Source: Nocardioidaceae bacterium (GTDB lineage: Bacteria > Actinomycetota > Actinomycetes > Propionibacteriales > Nocardioidaceae). Taken from it: a stretch of 64,000 nt of DNA. The stretch spans positions 1 through 64,000 of the forward strand of contig JACJWW010000004.1 of assembly GCA_020636935.1 (NCBI GenBank), given 5' to 3'. Position 1 is the stretch's first letter, and every line of letters begins with the position of its first letter. The position numbers and the translations under genes are program-made. Under the pieces are notes generated by a model. The model did not search any database and was not told the DNA's origin. It was given only the letters and a program-made list of their open reading frames with translations. Of this stretch, positions 16,687-24,659 are shown in pieces.

Positions 16687-16926
16687 TCAGTCAAGATGCA
16701 GGTGCAGACGGCTGGCCAAGTGGTGGGCTGCATCTGAGATCGAGATCTCGGGCTTCAGAGTCTGCTGCGGGAAGTCCTCATAAGCGATCGAGGGTGCGCC
16801 CAACCGGGCGGCATTGACATCCACAACCGGCCTGACGAAATTGCTCATCTCCGTGCAGGCCGTGCAGTCTGAATACATCTTGACCATCGAGTCATGGTCG
16901 TCGTACGGGGTTGGGATGTAGCTCAT
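16687..16926 (-). CDS. Unrecognised 79-aa protein with a CxxC motif
   Basis: A small gene I do not recognise. It is supported by G/C-rich third positions along its whole length and by a leaderless start: minus-strand TAGCGT (16934-16939) ends seven bases before the ATG at 16926. The protein begins with an acidic, Tyr-containing segment and has YSDCTACTEM (about residues 18-27), a CxxC that could bind metal or form a disulfide. The C-terminus has a His-rich AHHLASRLHLHLD. No signal peptide or membrane helix. Divergent from the adenosine-kinase-like gene with paired palindromes between. It ends 34 bases from the convergent erpA stop. Confidence 0.6.
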   Translation of the reverse strand: MSYIPTPYDDHDSMVKMYSDCTACTEMSNFVRPVVDVNAARLGAPSIAYEDFPQQTLKPEISISDAAHHLASRLHLHLD

Positions 16927-16933
16927 GTAATCG

Positions 16934-16939
16934 ACGCTA
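16934..16939 (-). promoter_or_regulatory. -10 box of the 79-aa gene (leaderless)
   Basis: Minus-strand TAGCGT, seven bases before ATG 16926. A TTGGTT -35 candidate on the same strand (16957-16962) sits 17 bases upstream, inside the first palindrome. Confidence 0.5.
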
Positions 16940-16950
16940 TGCCCTACTGA

Positions 16951-16962
16951 TTGGTAAACCAA
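16951..16962. promoter_or_regulatory. Palindrome TTGGTAAACCAA, candidate operator
   Basis: Arms TTGGT/ACCAA around AA. It overlaps the -35 position of the leftward 79-aa gene. A sister palindrome lies 25 bases away over the -35 of the rightward kinase gene. The symmetry suggests one regulator acting on both promoters. Confidence 0.45.
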
Positions 16963-16975
16963 GATGCCCCACTAC

Positions 16976-16987
16976 TTGGGAAACCAA
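16976..16987. promoter_or_regulatory. Palindrome TTGGGAAACCAA, candidate operator
   Basis: Arms TTGG/CCAA with one mismatched inner pair. It covers the -35 region (TTGGGA) of the adenosine-kinase-like gene, 19 bases before its -10 box. Confidence 0.45.
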
Positions 16988-17000
16988 GCCGGACAGCAAG

Positions 17001-17006
17001 TAGCAT
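17001..17006 (+). promoter_or_regulatory. -10 box of the adenosine-kinase-like gene (leaderless)
   Basis: TAGCAT ends seven bases before the ATG at 17014, which also marks where the conserved kinase N-terminus begins. Confidence 0.5.
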
Positions 17007-17013
17007 GCCGCGC

Positions 17014-17988
17014 ATGTCCTTGTTGATTGCCGGATCCATTGCCACTGACCACCTGATGACCTTTGCCGGCAAGTTCGCCGACTCGTTGGTCGTCGACCAA
17101 CTCGACAAACTCTCTGTGAGCTTCTTGGTCGAGGACTTGGAGATCCGTCGCGGTGGTTGCGCGGGCAATATTGCCTTTGCTCTTGGACAACTCGGCCTCA
17201 GCCCGGTGCTGGTTGGGGCTGCAGGGGAAGACTTCGCAGATTATCGGTCCTGGCTTGAGCGCCACGATGTTGACTGCAAGTCGGTGCACATCTCCGAGTC
17301 GCAGCACACGGCTAGATTCGTGTGTACGACGGATTCGACGATGGCTCAGTTCGCCAGTTTCTATCCCGGAGCCATGAGTGAGGCTCGGCAGATCGAGTTG
17401 GAGCCGATTGTGGCCAGAGTCGGTGACCCCAGTTATGTCCTGATCGGTCCTGATGACCCTGAAGGCATGCTCAGGCACACTCAGGAGTGCCGTCAGCGTG
17501 GCTATCGCTTCGCCGCTGACCCCAGCCAGCAACTCGCCTTTGCCGAAGGTGACCTCATCCGAGATCTCATTGACGGCGCCCACATCTTGTTCTCCAACGA
17601 GTACGAATCCCACATGATCCAGCAAAAGACAGGCTGGTCCGCCCAAGACGTGCTCGATCGAGTAGATGTGCAAGTCATCACCCTCGGAGCCAATGGTGTC
17701 CGCGTGCTCGGCAACGAGATCGAGCCCGTTGAGATCGGTGCAGTGCCGGGGGTGGATGCCAAGGAGCCCACAGGAGTTGGCGACGCCTTCCGCGGAGGTT
17801 TCTTAGCCGCCATGCAATGGGGTCTCTCGTATGAGCGAGCAGCCCAAGTGGGTTGCGTAATTGCCGCATATGTGGTCGAAAGCGTCGGCACTCAAGAGTA
17901 CAGCTTCACCAGGCAGGGCTTCATCCAACGCCTTGAGGATGCCTACGGGGCAGAAGCTGCCGCAGAGGTGCATCAGCACTACATGTGA
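17014..17988 (+). CDS. PfkB-family sugar/nucleoside kinase, adenosine kinase-like
   Basis: A 324-aa cytoplasmic kinase. PfkB signatures: GGCAGNIAFALGQLG (about residues 47-61) and the catalytic DTxGxGD-type motif EPTGVGDAFRGGFLAA (about 251-266) with Asp as base. Gene order (between erpA and ctaC) and features such as ESVGTQEYSF match M. tuberculosis Rv2202c, shown there to be an adenosine kinase (AdoK); substrate here is inferred. The leaderless ATG at 17014 is chosen over an in-frame TTG at 16951. Its promoter carries a palindrome shared with the divergent 79-aa gene. Confidence 0.88.
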   Translation: MSLLIAGSIATDHLMTFAGKFADSLVVDQLDKLSVSFLVEDLEIRRGGCAGNIAFALGQLGLSPVLVGAAGEDFADYRSWLERHDVDCKSVHISESQHTARFVCTTDSTMAQFASFYPGAMSEARQIELEPIVARVGDPSYVLIGPDDPEGMLRHTQECRQRGYRFAADPSQQLAFAEGDLIRDLIDGAHILFSNEYESHMIQQKTGWSAQDVLDRVDVQVITLGANGVRVLGNEIEPVEIGAVPGVDAKEPTGVGDAFRGGFLAAMQWGLSYERAAQVGCVIAAYVVESVGTQEYSFTRQGFIQRLEDAYGAEAAAEVHQHYM

Positions 17989-18044
17989 GATGGATGGCCC
18001 CGGTTCCACCGTTAGGGGTCAGGTAGTAGTAATCTTCGATTCGG

Positions 18045-18072
18045 TTGTTCCTCAGCCGAGATGTCCTATGTT
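18045..18072 (+). promoter_or_regulatory. Candidate promoter of the ctaC operon
   Basis: TTGTTC (18045-18050), 16 bases, TATGTT (18067-18072). The transcript would start near 18080 and carry the AAGGGG ribosome site at 18091-18096 in front of ctaC. Assigned by eye only. Confidence 0.35.
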
Positions 18073-18103
18073 TGTTCGGTTCTGCTAACGAAGGGGCTCG
18101 TAA

Positions 18104-18955
18104 GTGGGTCTGCATCTCCCCAAGCGCGCGCGCAGGGTTCTATCCGGGATTGGTCTGTCAACGGCATTCTTGCTTCTCTCGGCGTGTTCTGCCGAGGACA
18201 AGGCGTCGGTCAGACGCTTGGCTGAGCCAACACCCATCACCAAAGAGGGCTGGGACATGCACTACATGTGGATGTACTCTTGGCTTGCCCTGATGATCGT
18301 CGGCATCTTGGTGTGGGGCCTGATCTTCATCGTTCCGTTCGTCTATCGCCGCAAGAAGGGCGACACCCACACCCCAGTACAGGTCCGTTATCACCTGCCG
18401 ATTGAGGTCTTCTACACCATCGTCCCAGTGATGATGGTGATCGTGATGTTCTTCTTCACAGTGAAGGTCCAAAACAAGGTTGTCGACGTCGAGAAGAAAC
18501 CCGACTACGTCGTCAATGTCGTTGGTTTCCAGTGGTCCTGGGCCTTCAACTACCTTGACGCACCAGGTGTTGGTGACGTCTATGAGGGTGGCACCACCGC
18601 ATCCAAACCGACCTTGTGGTTGGTCAAGGACAAGCGGGTGGAGTTCAGCCTGACCAGTCCAGACGTGATCCACTCGTTCTGGGTGCCAGCCTTCATCTTC
18701 AAGCTCGACGTGGTCCCCGGGCGTGACAATCGCTTCCAGGTCACTCCCGACACCTTGGGCGAATTTGATGGTCGATGTGCAGAGCTCTGCGGTGTCTACC
18801 ACTCGCGCATGCTTTTCAATGTGAAGGTTGTTTCTCAAGACGAGTTCGACAAGCACATGCAAGAACTCAAAGACAAAGGCAACATCGGACGCGTCACCGG
18901 CGGGACCATCCCCAGTGAGGTTGCCGGGCTCAACTCGGAGGGAGAGGCCAAATGA
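18104..18955 (+). CDS. ctaC: Cytochrome c oxidase subunit II
   Basis: A 283-aa lipid-anchored subunit of the aa3 oxidase that accepts electrons from the cytochrome bc1 complex. Signal peptide with lipobox LLSAC (Cys near residue 28), two transmembrane helices (about 48-72 and 94-114), then the cupredoxin domain. The CuA ligands are present: the distal His in DVIHSFWVPAF and the cluster CAELCGVYHSRM near residue 225. GTG start at 18104 preceded by AAGGGG. The stop overlaps the ctaD start by four bases. Rv2200c is the positional match. Confidence 0.96.
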   Translation: MGLHLPKRARRVLSGIGLSTAFLLLSACSAEDKASVRRLAEPTPITKEGWDMHYMWMYSWLALMIVGILVWGLIFIVPFVYRRKKGDTHTPVQVRYHLPIEVFYTIVPVMMVIVMFFFTVKVQNKVVDVEKKPDYVVNVVGFQWSWAFNYLDAPGVGDVYEGGTTASKPTLWLVKDKRVEFSLTSPDVIHSFWVPAFIFKLDVVPGRDNRFQVTPDTLGEFDGRCAELCGVYHSRMLFNVKVVSQDEFDKHMQELKDKGNIGRVTGGTIPSEVAGLNSEGEAK

Positions 18956-20646
18956 CCGCAGTATCTGATGCCCCTACACACGTGGTCGTTGACGAACCAC
19001 GTCGTACTCTCGGCCAAAACGTTGTCCGACTGCTGACCACCACCGATCACAAACTGATCGGCAAGTTGTACCTCACGACATCGTTCGCGTGGTTCCTGGT
19101 CGGTGGCGTGATGGCACTGATCATGCGCTCAGAGTTGGCCTTCCCGGGCAACCAGTTCGTCAGCGACGAGTTCTTCAATCAACTCTTCACCATGCATGGC
19201 ACGATCATGCTCTTGATGTTTGCCACGCCGCTGTTCTTCGGCTTCGCAAATGTCTTGATGCCACTGCAGATCGGTGCGCCAGACGTGGCCTTCCCACGTC
19301 TGAACATGCTCAGCTACTGGTTCTACTTCTTCGGTGCCCTGATCGCGGTCTCGGGATTCCTGTCGCCACAGGGTGCCGCCGACTTCGGTTGGTTCGCCTA
19401 CCCGCCGCTGTCTGACGCGATTCGTTCACCAGGCATCGGTGGCGACCTGTGGTGTATGGGTCTGTGGCTCATGGGCATGGGCACCATCTTGGGTGCGGTC
19501 AACTTCATCACCACGATCATCTGCATGCGCGCCCCGGGCATGACCATGTTCCGGATGCCGATGTTCACCTGGAACACCTTGGTCACCAGCCTATTGGTCT
19601 TGATGATCTTCCCCGTGCTGGCTGCTGCCCTGCTGGCTCTCGAGGCTGATCGCAAGATCGGTGCCCACGTGTTCGACATTTCCCACGGCGGGCCAATCCT
19701 CTACCAGCACTTGTTCTGGTTCTTCGGTCACCCCGAGGTCTATGTGATTGCGCTGCCCTTCTTCGGCATCATCACCGAAGTGCTTCCGGTCTTCAGCCGC
19801 AAGCCGGTCTTCGGCTACATCGGCTTGGTTGGAGCCACCATCTCGATCGCGGTGCTGTCCATGGCCGTGTGGGCCCACCACATGTTCGTCACTGGGGCGA
19901 TCAGCTTGGCCTTCTTCTCCGGCATGACGATGCTGATCGCAGTGCCCACTGGTGTGAAGTTCTTCAACTGGATTGGCACAATGTGGGGCGGTTCAGTGAC
20001 CTTTGAGACTCCCATGCTGTGGGCGATTGGCTTCATGACCACCTTCTTGTTCGGTGGCCTGACCGGTGTGATCCTGGCTTCCCCGCCGCTGGACTTCCAC
20101 ATTTCCGATTCGTACTTCGTGGTCGCTCACTTCCACTACACCGTGTTCGGCACGGTTGTGTTCGCGATGTTCTCCGGCTTCTACTTCTGGTGGCCGAAGA
20201 TGACCGGACGCATGCTTGATGAGCGGTTGGGCAAGATCCACTTCTGGCTGCTGTTCTTCGGATTCCACACCACCTTCTTGATCCAGCACTGGGTTGGTGT
20301 CATGGGCATGCCGCGTCGTTATGCCGACTACTCCGCTGCGGATGGCTTCACCTGGTACAACCAAGTGTCGACGGTTGGAGCATTCCTGCTCGCGCTGTCA
20401 ACCATTCCATTCCTCTGGAATGTCTACTTGACCAGCAAGAAGGCCAAGGTCACCTCAGATGATCCTTGGGGTTGGGGCCGGTCGCTGGAGTGGGCCACAA
20501 GCTGCCCACCTCCGCGTCACAACTTCGTGCAACTGCCCCGGATCCGTTCAGAATCACCTGCATTCGATCTGCATCACCCTGAGGCAGCGGCACTTGAATA
20601 TGGCGACGCCGTGAATCACGAACTTCCTAAGGAGTCCAACAAGTGA
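18952..20646 (+). CDS. ctaD: Cytochrome c oxidase subunit I
   Basis: A 564-aa heme-copper oxidase catalytic subunit with about twelve transmembrane helices. Low-spin heme a ligands: His in TMHGTIMLLMF near residue 80 and in VAHFHYTVFG near 395. CuB ligands: His in WFFGHPEVYV near 258 (with the cross-linked Tyr two turns later) and the His pair in WAHHMFVTG near 308. The N-terminal tail (about 30 residues) is cytosolic. Overlaps ctaC by ATGA and ctaF by GTGA, so the three are translated together. In M. tuberculosis ctaD is elsewhere; here it is kept next to ctaC, as in Streptomyces. Confidence 0.97.
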   Translation: MTAVSDAPTHVVVDEPRRTLGQNVVRLLTTTDHKLIGKLYLTTSFAWFLVGGVMALIMRSELAFPGNQFVSDEFFNQLFTMHGTIMLLMFATPLFFGFANVLMPLQIGAPDVAFPRLNMLSYWFYFFGALIAVSGFLSPQGAADFGWFAYPPLSDAIRSPGIGGDLWCMGLWLMGMGTILGAVNFITTIICMRAPGMTMFRMPMFTWNTLVTSLLVLMIFPVLAAALLALEADRKIGAHVFDISHGGPILYQHLFWFFGHPEVYVIALPFFGIITEVLPVFSRKPVFGYIGLVGATISIAVLSMAVWAHHMFVTGAISLAFFSGMTMLIAVPTGVKFFNWIGTMWGGSVTFETPMLWAIGFMTTFLFGGLTGVILASPPLDFHISDSYFVVAHFHYTVFGTVVFAMFSGFYFWWPKMTGRMLDERLGKIHFWLLFFGFHTTFLIQHWVGVMGMPRRYADYSAADGFTWYNQVSTVGAFLLALSTIPFLWNVYLTSKKAKVTSDDPWGWGRSLEWATSCPPPRHNFVQLPRIRSESPAFDLHHPEAAALEYGDAVNHELPKESNK

Positions 20647-21038
20647 AGGCTGAAGCTTGGATTTTCGCTGGCTGCGGGATCTTCTTCCTGGTGGTGACTC
20701 CGGGGTACTGGTTTGCCTCGGGTGACCCGACCGGCACGGTCGCTTTGGGCATGACTTTCCTGTTGTGCGCCTTGGTGGCCTTCTATCTGGGCTTCCATGC
20801 CCGCCGGATGGAGCCCCGCCCTGAAGACCGCAAGGACGGCGAGATCATTGATGGGGCTGGCGAGCTCGGCTTCTTCCCGCCGTACTCATGGTGGCCCCTT
20901 TGGTGTGCACTCTGCTTGGCCGTCATGGTCTATGGAGTCGTCATCGGTTGGTGGTTGTTCATCATCGGCGCTGTCCTCGGTTTGGCCGCGCTGATTGGAT
21001 TCGTCTTCGAGTACTACCGAGGCGAGCACGCGCACTGA
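20643..21038 (+). CDS. ctaF: Cytochrome c oxidase subunit IV (actinobacterial type)
   Basis: A 131-aa membrane subunit found in actinobacterial aa3 oxidases. Four hydrophobic segments: residues about 5-22 (IFAGCGIFFLVVTPGYWFA), 30-50, 88-105 and 108-125. The loop DGEIIDGAGELGFFPPYSWWP between the second and third segments is characteristic of this family. GTG start overlaps the ctaD stop by four bases. It ends the ctaCDF operon; a strong hairpin follows seven bases after the stop. Confidence 0.93.
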   Translation: MKAEAWIFAGCGIFFLVVTPGYWFASGDPTGTVALGMTFLLCALVAFYLGFHARRMEPRPEDRKDGEIIDGAGELGFFPPYSWWPLWCALCLAVMVYGVVIGWWLFIIGAVLGLAALIGFVFEYYRGEHAH

Positions 21039-21044
21039 GGGCGT

Positions 21045-21066
21045 TGCCCCGATGCATTTCGGGGCA
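21045..21066 (+). terminator. Terminator of the ctaCDF operon
   Basis: Perfect 8-bp stem TGCCCCGA/TCGGGGCA around a 6-base loop, starting seven bases after the ctaF stop. No strong T-run, as often in high-GC genomes. Confidence 0.6.
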
Positions 21067-21116
21067 TGGCCTCCGCTCGCGGACCCCAGTGCCTGACCGC
21101 CATCTTGATATCCTGA

Positions 21117-21131
21117 CTTGGTTCGACCAAG
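21117..21131. promoter_or_regulatory. Inverted repeat CTTGGT-TCG-ACCAAG upstream of the L,D-transpeptidase gene
   Basis: Perfect 6-bp arms around TCG, 30 bases before the ATG at 21161. Its half-site TTGGT/ACCAA equals that of the palindromes at 16951 and 16976, so it may be a site for the same regulator. It overlaps the probable -35 to -10 spacer (TAGTGT at 21137-21142). Confidence 0.35.
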
Positions 21132-21160
21132 CCGTTTAGTGTTGGAGGGCCTAGGCTCAG

Positions 21161-22384
21161 ATGATCAACTTGCGCATACATCGCGTCCCCTGCAAGGGCA
21201 AATCAGCAAGACAGTTGCTGGCCTTTTGCATGGTTGGCGCCTTGCTGCTGTTGGCGGGCTGCTCCATGTCCATGAAACAGGCAAAGCCCAATGCCACAGC
21301 AGATGAGTCTGCTCCTACTGGGCCACAGGTCACTATCTCTAGCAACGTAAAAGATGGTGACGTGTCGGTGCCACTTGGGCAACGTGTCCGGGTTGCCGTT
21401 GAGCACGGCAGCATCGAGAGCGTGAGCCTGACGCGTGGCGCAGGGGTCAAGCAACTACCCGGCACAACGGGCGCCGATGGACTCACCTGGGTCTCAAGGT
21501 CACATCTGACTCCGGGTGCAACCTATGCGCTCAATGTGAAGGCAGTCAGTGACGAAGGCAACGTGAAGACGCTGGAATCGGCGTTCACTACTCAGGATTT
21601 GAGCAAGGATCAACAAACCTTCCCCAGCTTCTTCCCAACCTCGGGTTCGACGGTCGGGGTCGGGATGCCGGTAATCATCAAGTTCGATTTGCCGGTGCGT
21701 AACAAGAAGCGCTTTGAGAACAACATCTCAGTAGTGACTGCCCCGGTCCAGGAGGGCGGGTTCCGCTGGATCAGCGACAATGAGTTGCGCTGGCGCCCAG
21801 CAAAGTTCTGGCACGCTGGCACCAAGGTGACCGTCAAGGCAAATGTGGGCGGGGTCCCGGCCGGCAATGGCATCTTTGGGCAGACCGACAGGACCTTGAG
21901 ATTCAACATCGGCCGTTCGTTGATCAGCAGAGTCAATATCGAGACTCATCAGATGCGGGTATTCAAGAATGGCAAGTTGATCAACACGATCCCGATCACG
22001 ACCGGTCGACAGCCCGAGCACACGACTCGCTCCGGTGTGAAGCTGATCATGGAGAAGTACCGCACCAAGGACATGAACTCCGAAACCATTGGGATCGACC
22101 CCGATAGCGCAGATGGATATGACCTGTCGGGAGTGGAATTCGCTCAGAGGATCACCTCGTCTGGTGAGTTCATCCACGCGGCTCCATGGTCGGTTGGATC
22201 CCAAGGACATGCCAACGTCAGCCACGGATGCACGGGGATGAGTACGTCAAATGCCGGTTGGCTCTATGGTCAGACCATAATTGGTGATCCGGTCATCTAC
22301 ACAGGCAGCAATCGGCCGATGACCTTGACCAATGGCTATGGCGATTGGAATGTGTCGTTCGCTGACTACATAGCCGGTCGCTGA
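21161..22384 (+). CDS. L,D-transpeptidase lipoprotein
   Basis: A 407-aa cell-wall enzyme making 3-3 peptidoglycan cross-links. A lipoprotein signal peptide ends in LLAGC (Cys near residue 34). Two immunoglobulin-like domains follow (about 50-150 and 155-255), as in mycobacterial LdtMt2. The YkuD catalytic domain (about 260-390) has the motif HGCTGMS preceded by HANVS, with the catalytic Cys and His in place. Ends with a short C-terminal extension, YGDWNVSFADY. A GGAGGG ribosome site lies 11 bases before the ATG. Single gene, between two respiratory operons. Confidence 0.94.
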   Translation: MINLRIHRVPCKGKSARQLLAFCMVGALLLLAGCSMSMKQAKPNATADESAPTGPQVTISSNVKDGDVSVPLGQRVRVAVEHGSIESVSLTRGAGVKQLPGTTGADGLTWVSRSHLTPGATYALNVKAVSDEGNVKTLESAFTTQDLSKDQQTFPSFFPTSGSTVGVGMPVIIKFDLPVRNKKRFENNISVVTAPVQEGGFRWISDNELRWRPAKFWHAGTKVTVKANVGGVPAGNGIFGQTDRTLRFNIGRSLISRVNIETHQMRVFKNGKLINTIPITTGRQPEHTTRSGVKLIMEKYRTKDMNSETIGIDPDSADGYDLSGVEFAQRITSSGEFIHAAPWSVGSQGHANVSHGCTGMSTSNAGWLYGQTIIGDPVIYTGSNRPMTLTNGYGDWNVSFADYIAGR

Positions 22385-22545
22385 CCCAGCCACTGAGTGC
22401 GACCATGACGACCTTGGCCTGAGCCAGCGACCAGCACAGCACTTGTCGGGCAGGCGATCGTCAGTGGTGGAGTCGAACTGGACATCCAGCGCCATACGGC
22501 GGTCGCCGTCTCGGCGACGACGAGCGACCTTGCTTGCGTGTCGGC

Positions 22546-22842
22546 TCAGAATTCCCGCTTTGTGACCTCCCTGAGCATCTCCTTGTCCAGCTCCGCCTCG
22601 GTCATAAGCATCTTGAGTCGGAGGTGCTCCTTGCCAACTCATTGAGGTGCTTGGCGTCCTCGGCCTTCAGGCTGCGCGTCCTCGGTCTTCAGGCTGCCGA
22701 ACCGGTTAAGCCAATGGTGGTGGTTCCGCTCTCCAACAGTGAGTTGGCAGGCGCGCCCAGCGTTGTGCGCACTCGTGGCCAGCAGCCGGGTAGCGCCAGT
22801 CAGATAGCGCAGCAGTTCGACCAAGAGATGCTCGTATGCGTG
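22546..22842 (-). pseudogene. Remnant of an IS3-family transposase OrfA
   Basis: The minus strand encodes, in two frames, a decayed OrfA. The N-terminal half (from about 22842) reads with RLLATSAHNAGRACQLTVGE and then HHHWLNRFGSLK; the C-terminal half, in the next frame, has AELDKEMLREVTKREF followed by a stop at 22546-22548. This tail and the WLNRFGSLKAEDAKHLNELA stretch are characteristic of IS3-family OrfA. It has no start codon. The break is a 22-bp tandem duplication (20-bp units at 22654-22673 and 22676-22695, one difference) plus an apparent 1-base deletion near 22632. No orfB or terminal inverted repeats are visible. The rest of the 22385-22976 gap holds only a hairpin. Confidence 0.7.
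22654..22695. repeat. 20-bp tandem duplication inside the IS remnant
   Basis: Units GCGTCCTCGG(C/T)CTTCAGGCT at 22654-22673 and 22676-22695, offset 22 bases, one C/T difference. The 22-base insertion shifts the orfA frame by one. Confidence 0.85.
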
Positions 22843-22897
22843 TTAGGTGTGGGGTTCTCGTGCATGTGTGAACAAGGCTGAACGTGCCCACAGAAGG

Positions 22898-22935
22898 CAA
22901 TCGGCTGCCATCTGGATCCAGATGGCAGCCGATTG
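22898..22935 (-). terminator. 38-bp perfect palindrome, probable terminator of the ctaE-qcr operon
   Basis: Self-complementary from 22898 to 22935, centred on GGATCC; as RNA it folds into a stem of about 17 bp. It begins 42 bases after the qcrB stop on the minus strand. There is no T-run, so a terminator or RNA 3'-end stabiliser is inferred from position and strength. Confidence 0.6.
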
Positions 22936-22976
22936 GGTGATGACGCTAGGGCTAGGACTCCGTGGAGTTGGCCCGA

Positions 22977-24659
22977 TCAGTGGTGCGAGCTGTCCGAGCC
23001 TTCCAAGACATCGTGGTCGCCGTGGTGCTTGGCTGCCTCGAGTTCTTCAGCGGTTGGCTTTTGGACATTGCTTCCGTACATCGCGCGCGAAAGACGGGCA
23101 CGGAGCCGACTCAGTCGTGTGCCTGGTGCTGCCACGCCATTGGCGTCGGCCTCATCGTGTTCCAAGATCACCTTGTCGCGTTCACGTGCCGTCAATGTGT
23201 AGGCACGCTCTTCGCTGATCGGGAAATGCTTCTCGGAATAGCCGCCCTCGGGGGAGCGCATGATGATGCCTGACTCATAGCCGTGCAGCAGCACTTCATT
23301 GTCATGACGCTGCAAAGAGATACACCAGCGACGTGTGATGATGAAGGCGATGACAGGCAGCACGAAGACCGCAACTCGCATGAAATAGGTGATCGCGTTG
23401 AGGCTGATGTGGAACTTGTCGGCAAGGATGTCGTTGCCACCAGCAGCCCAGAGCAAGCCATATGCAGTCATCATCGCGACCAGGAATGCGGTCCGCGTGG
23501 GCGCATTGCGAGGACGCTGCAGCAGGTGGTGCTCACGCTTGTCGCCAGTGATCCACGCCTCGATGAAGGGATATGCCAAGAAGGTGCCAAGCAACAGGAA
23601 TGGTGCGATCTGACCGGGGAGCATGACATTCCAACTGATCGTCACCCCGAAGATCTCAGTTTCCCAACCAGGCATGATCCGCAGCAGACCCTCAGCGATA
23701 CCCATGTACCAGTCTGGCTGCGAGCCAGCGGTGACCTCAGCAGGGTTGTAAGGGCCGAAGCGCCACACGGGGTTGATCGTCATGAAGGCACCCATGAGCG
23801 CAACGACACCGAAGACGATGAAGAAGAAGCCGCCTGCCTTGGCCATGTAGACCGGCAGCATGGGGTAGCCAACGACATTCTTCTCGGTGCGTCCGGGCCC
23901 AGGCCACTGCGTGTGCTTGTGGAAGACCACCATCAACATGTGGGCCCCGATCATGGCCAAGATGAGGCCGGGGATCAGGAGTACATGCACGATGTAGAGG
24001 CGCGAAACGATCGCCTCGCCTGGAAACTCGCCACCGAACATGAAGAAGGACATGTAGGAGCCGACCACAGGTGTTGCCTTGACCAATCCGTCTGCGATGC
24101 GCAATCCGGTGCCGGAAAGCAAGTCGTCAGGCAGGGAATAGCCGCTGAAACCGGCCAAGATGCCCAGCAGGACGAGTACGCCGCCGGTGAGCCAGGTGAG
24201 CTCGCGAGGCTTGCGATAGGCACCCGTGACGAAGACACGCATCATGTGGATGAGCATGGAGGCAACAAACAAGGTCGCGGCCCAGTGGTGCATCTGACGC
24301 ATCAGAAGTCCGGCGCGGACGTCGAAAGAGATGTCCAAGGTGGAGGCATATGCCTCAGACATGGTGATCTCACGCAACGGGGCGTAGGAGCCGTGGTATT
24401 GGACAACACCCATGCTGGGGCGGAACCACAAGCTGAGGAAGACGCCGGTGAGGAGCACCACCACGAAGCTCCACATGGCGATTTCCCCCAACATGAAGGA
24501 CCAGTGGTCGGGGAAGACCTTGCGGAGGTTCTTCTTGGCGACTCCCGCCAATCCGAGGCGCTCGTCCATCCAGTTGGCGGCACCACCCACCTTTGATGGC
24601 TTGGCCTTTGCGGCCGCCTTGGTGCCGTTGGTCTTGGCAACTGACATTGCTTGACTCAC
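22977..24659 (-). CDS. qcrB: Cytochrome bc1 complex cytochrome b subunit
   Basis: A 560-aa membrane subunit with eight or nine helices that carries both b hemes and the quinol/quinone sites. Heme ligands are the His residues in MRQMHHWAATLF near residue 114 and HVLLIPGLILAMIGAH near 215-230. The PEWY-equivalent at the Qo site reads PDWYMGIAEG near 320. The C-terminal extension of about 120 residues, soluble and ending in a His/Asp-rich tail, is typical for actinobacteria. GTG at 24659 overlaps the qcrA stop by GTGA, as seen at ctaD/ctaF; an ATG at 24647 is the alternative. Last gene of the operon. Confidence 0.96.
   Translation of the reverse strand: MSQAMSVAKTNGTKAAAKAKPSKVGGAANWMDERLGLAGVAKKNLRKVFPDHWSFMLGEIAMWSFVVVLLTGVFLSLWFRPSMGVVQYHGSYAPLREITMSEAYASTLDISFDVRAGLLMRQMHHWAATLFVASMLIHMMRVFVTGAYRKPRELTWLTGGVLVLLGILAGFSGYSLPDDLLSGTGLRIADGLVKATPVVGSYMSFFMFGGEFPGEAIVSRLYIVHVLLIPGLILAMIGAHMLMVVFHKHTQWPGPGRTEKNVVGYPMLPVYMAKAGGFFFIVFGVVALMGAFMTINPVWRFGPYNPAEVTAGSQPDWYMGIAEGLLRIMPGWETEIFGVTISWNVMLPGQIAPFLLLGTFLAYPFIEAWITGDKREHHLLQRPRNAPTRTAFLVAMMTAYGLLWAAGGNDILADKFHISLNAITYFMRVAVFVLPVIAFIITRRWCISLQRHDNEVLLHGYESGIIMRSPEGGYSEKHFPISEERAYTLTARERDKVILEHDEADANGVAAPGTRLSRLRARLSRAMYGSNVQKPTAEELEAAKHHGDHDVLEGSDSSHH

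Noticed and set aside
22534..22881. Plus-strand open frame of 115 codons in the gap after the L,D-transpeptidase gene
   Set aside because: It lies antisense to the IS3 orfA remnant and its composition follows from that; no ribosome site.
23283..24596. Open frame of 437 codons antisense to qcrB
   Set aside because: A His/Asp/Glu-rich artefact produced by reading transmembrane codons backwards.
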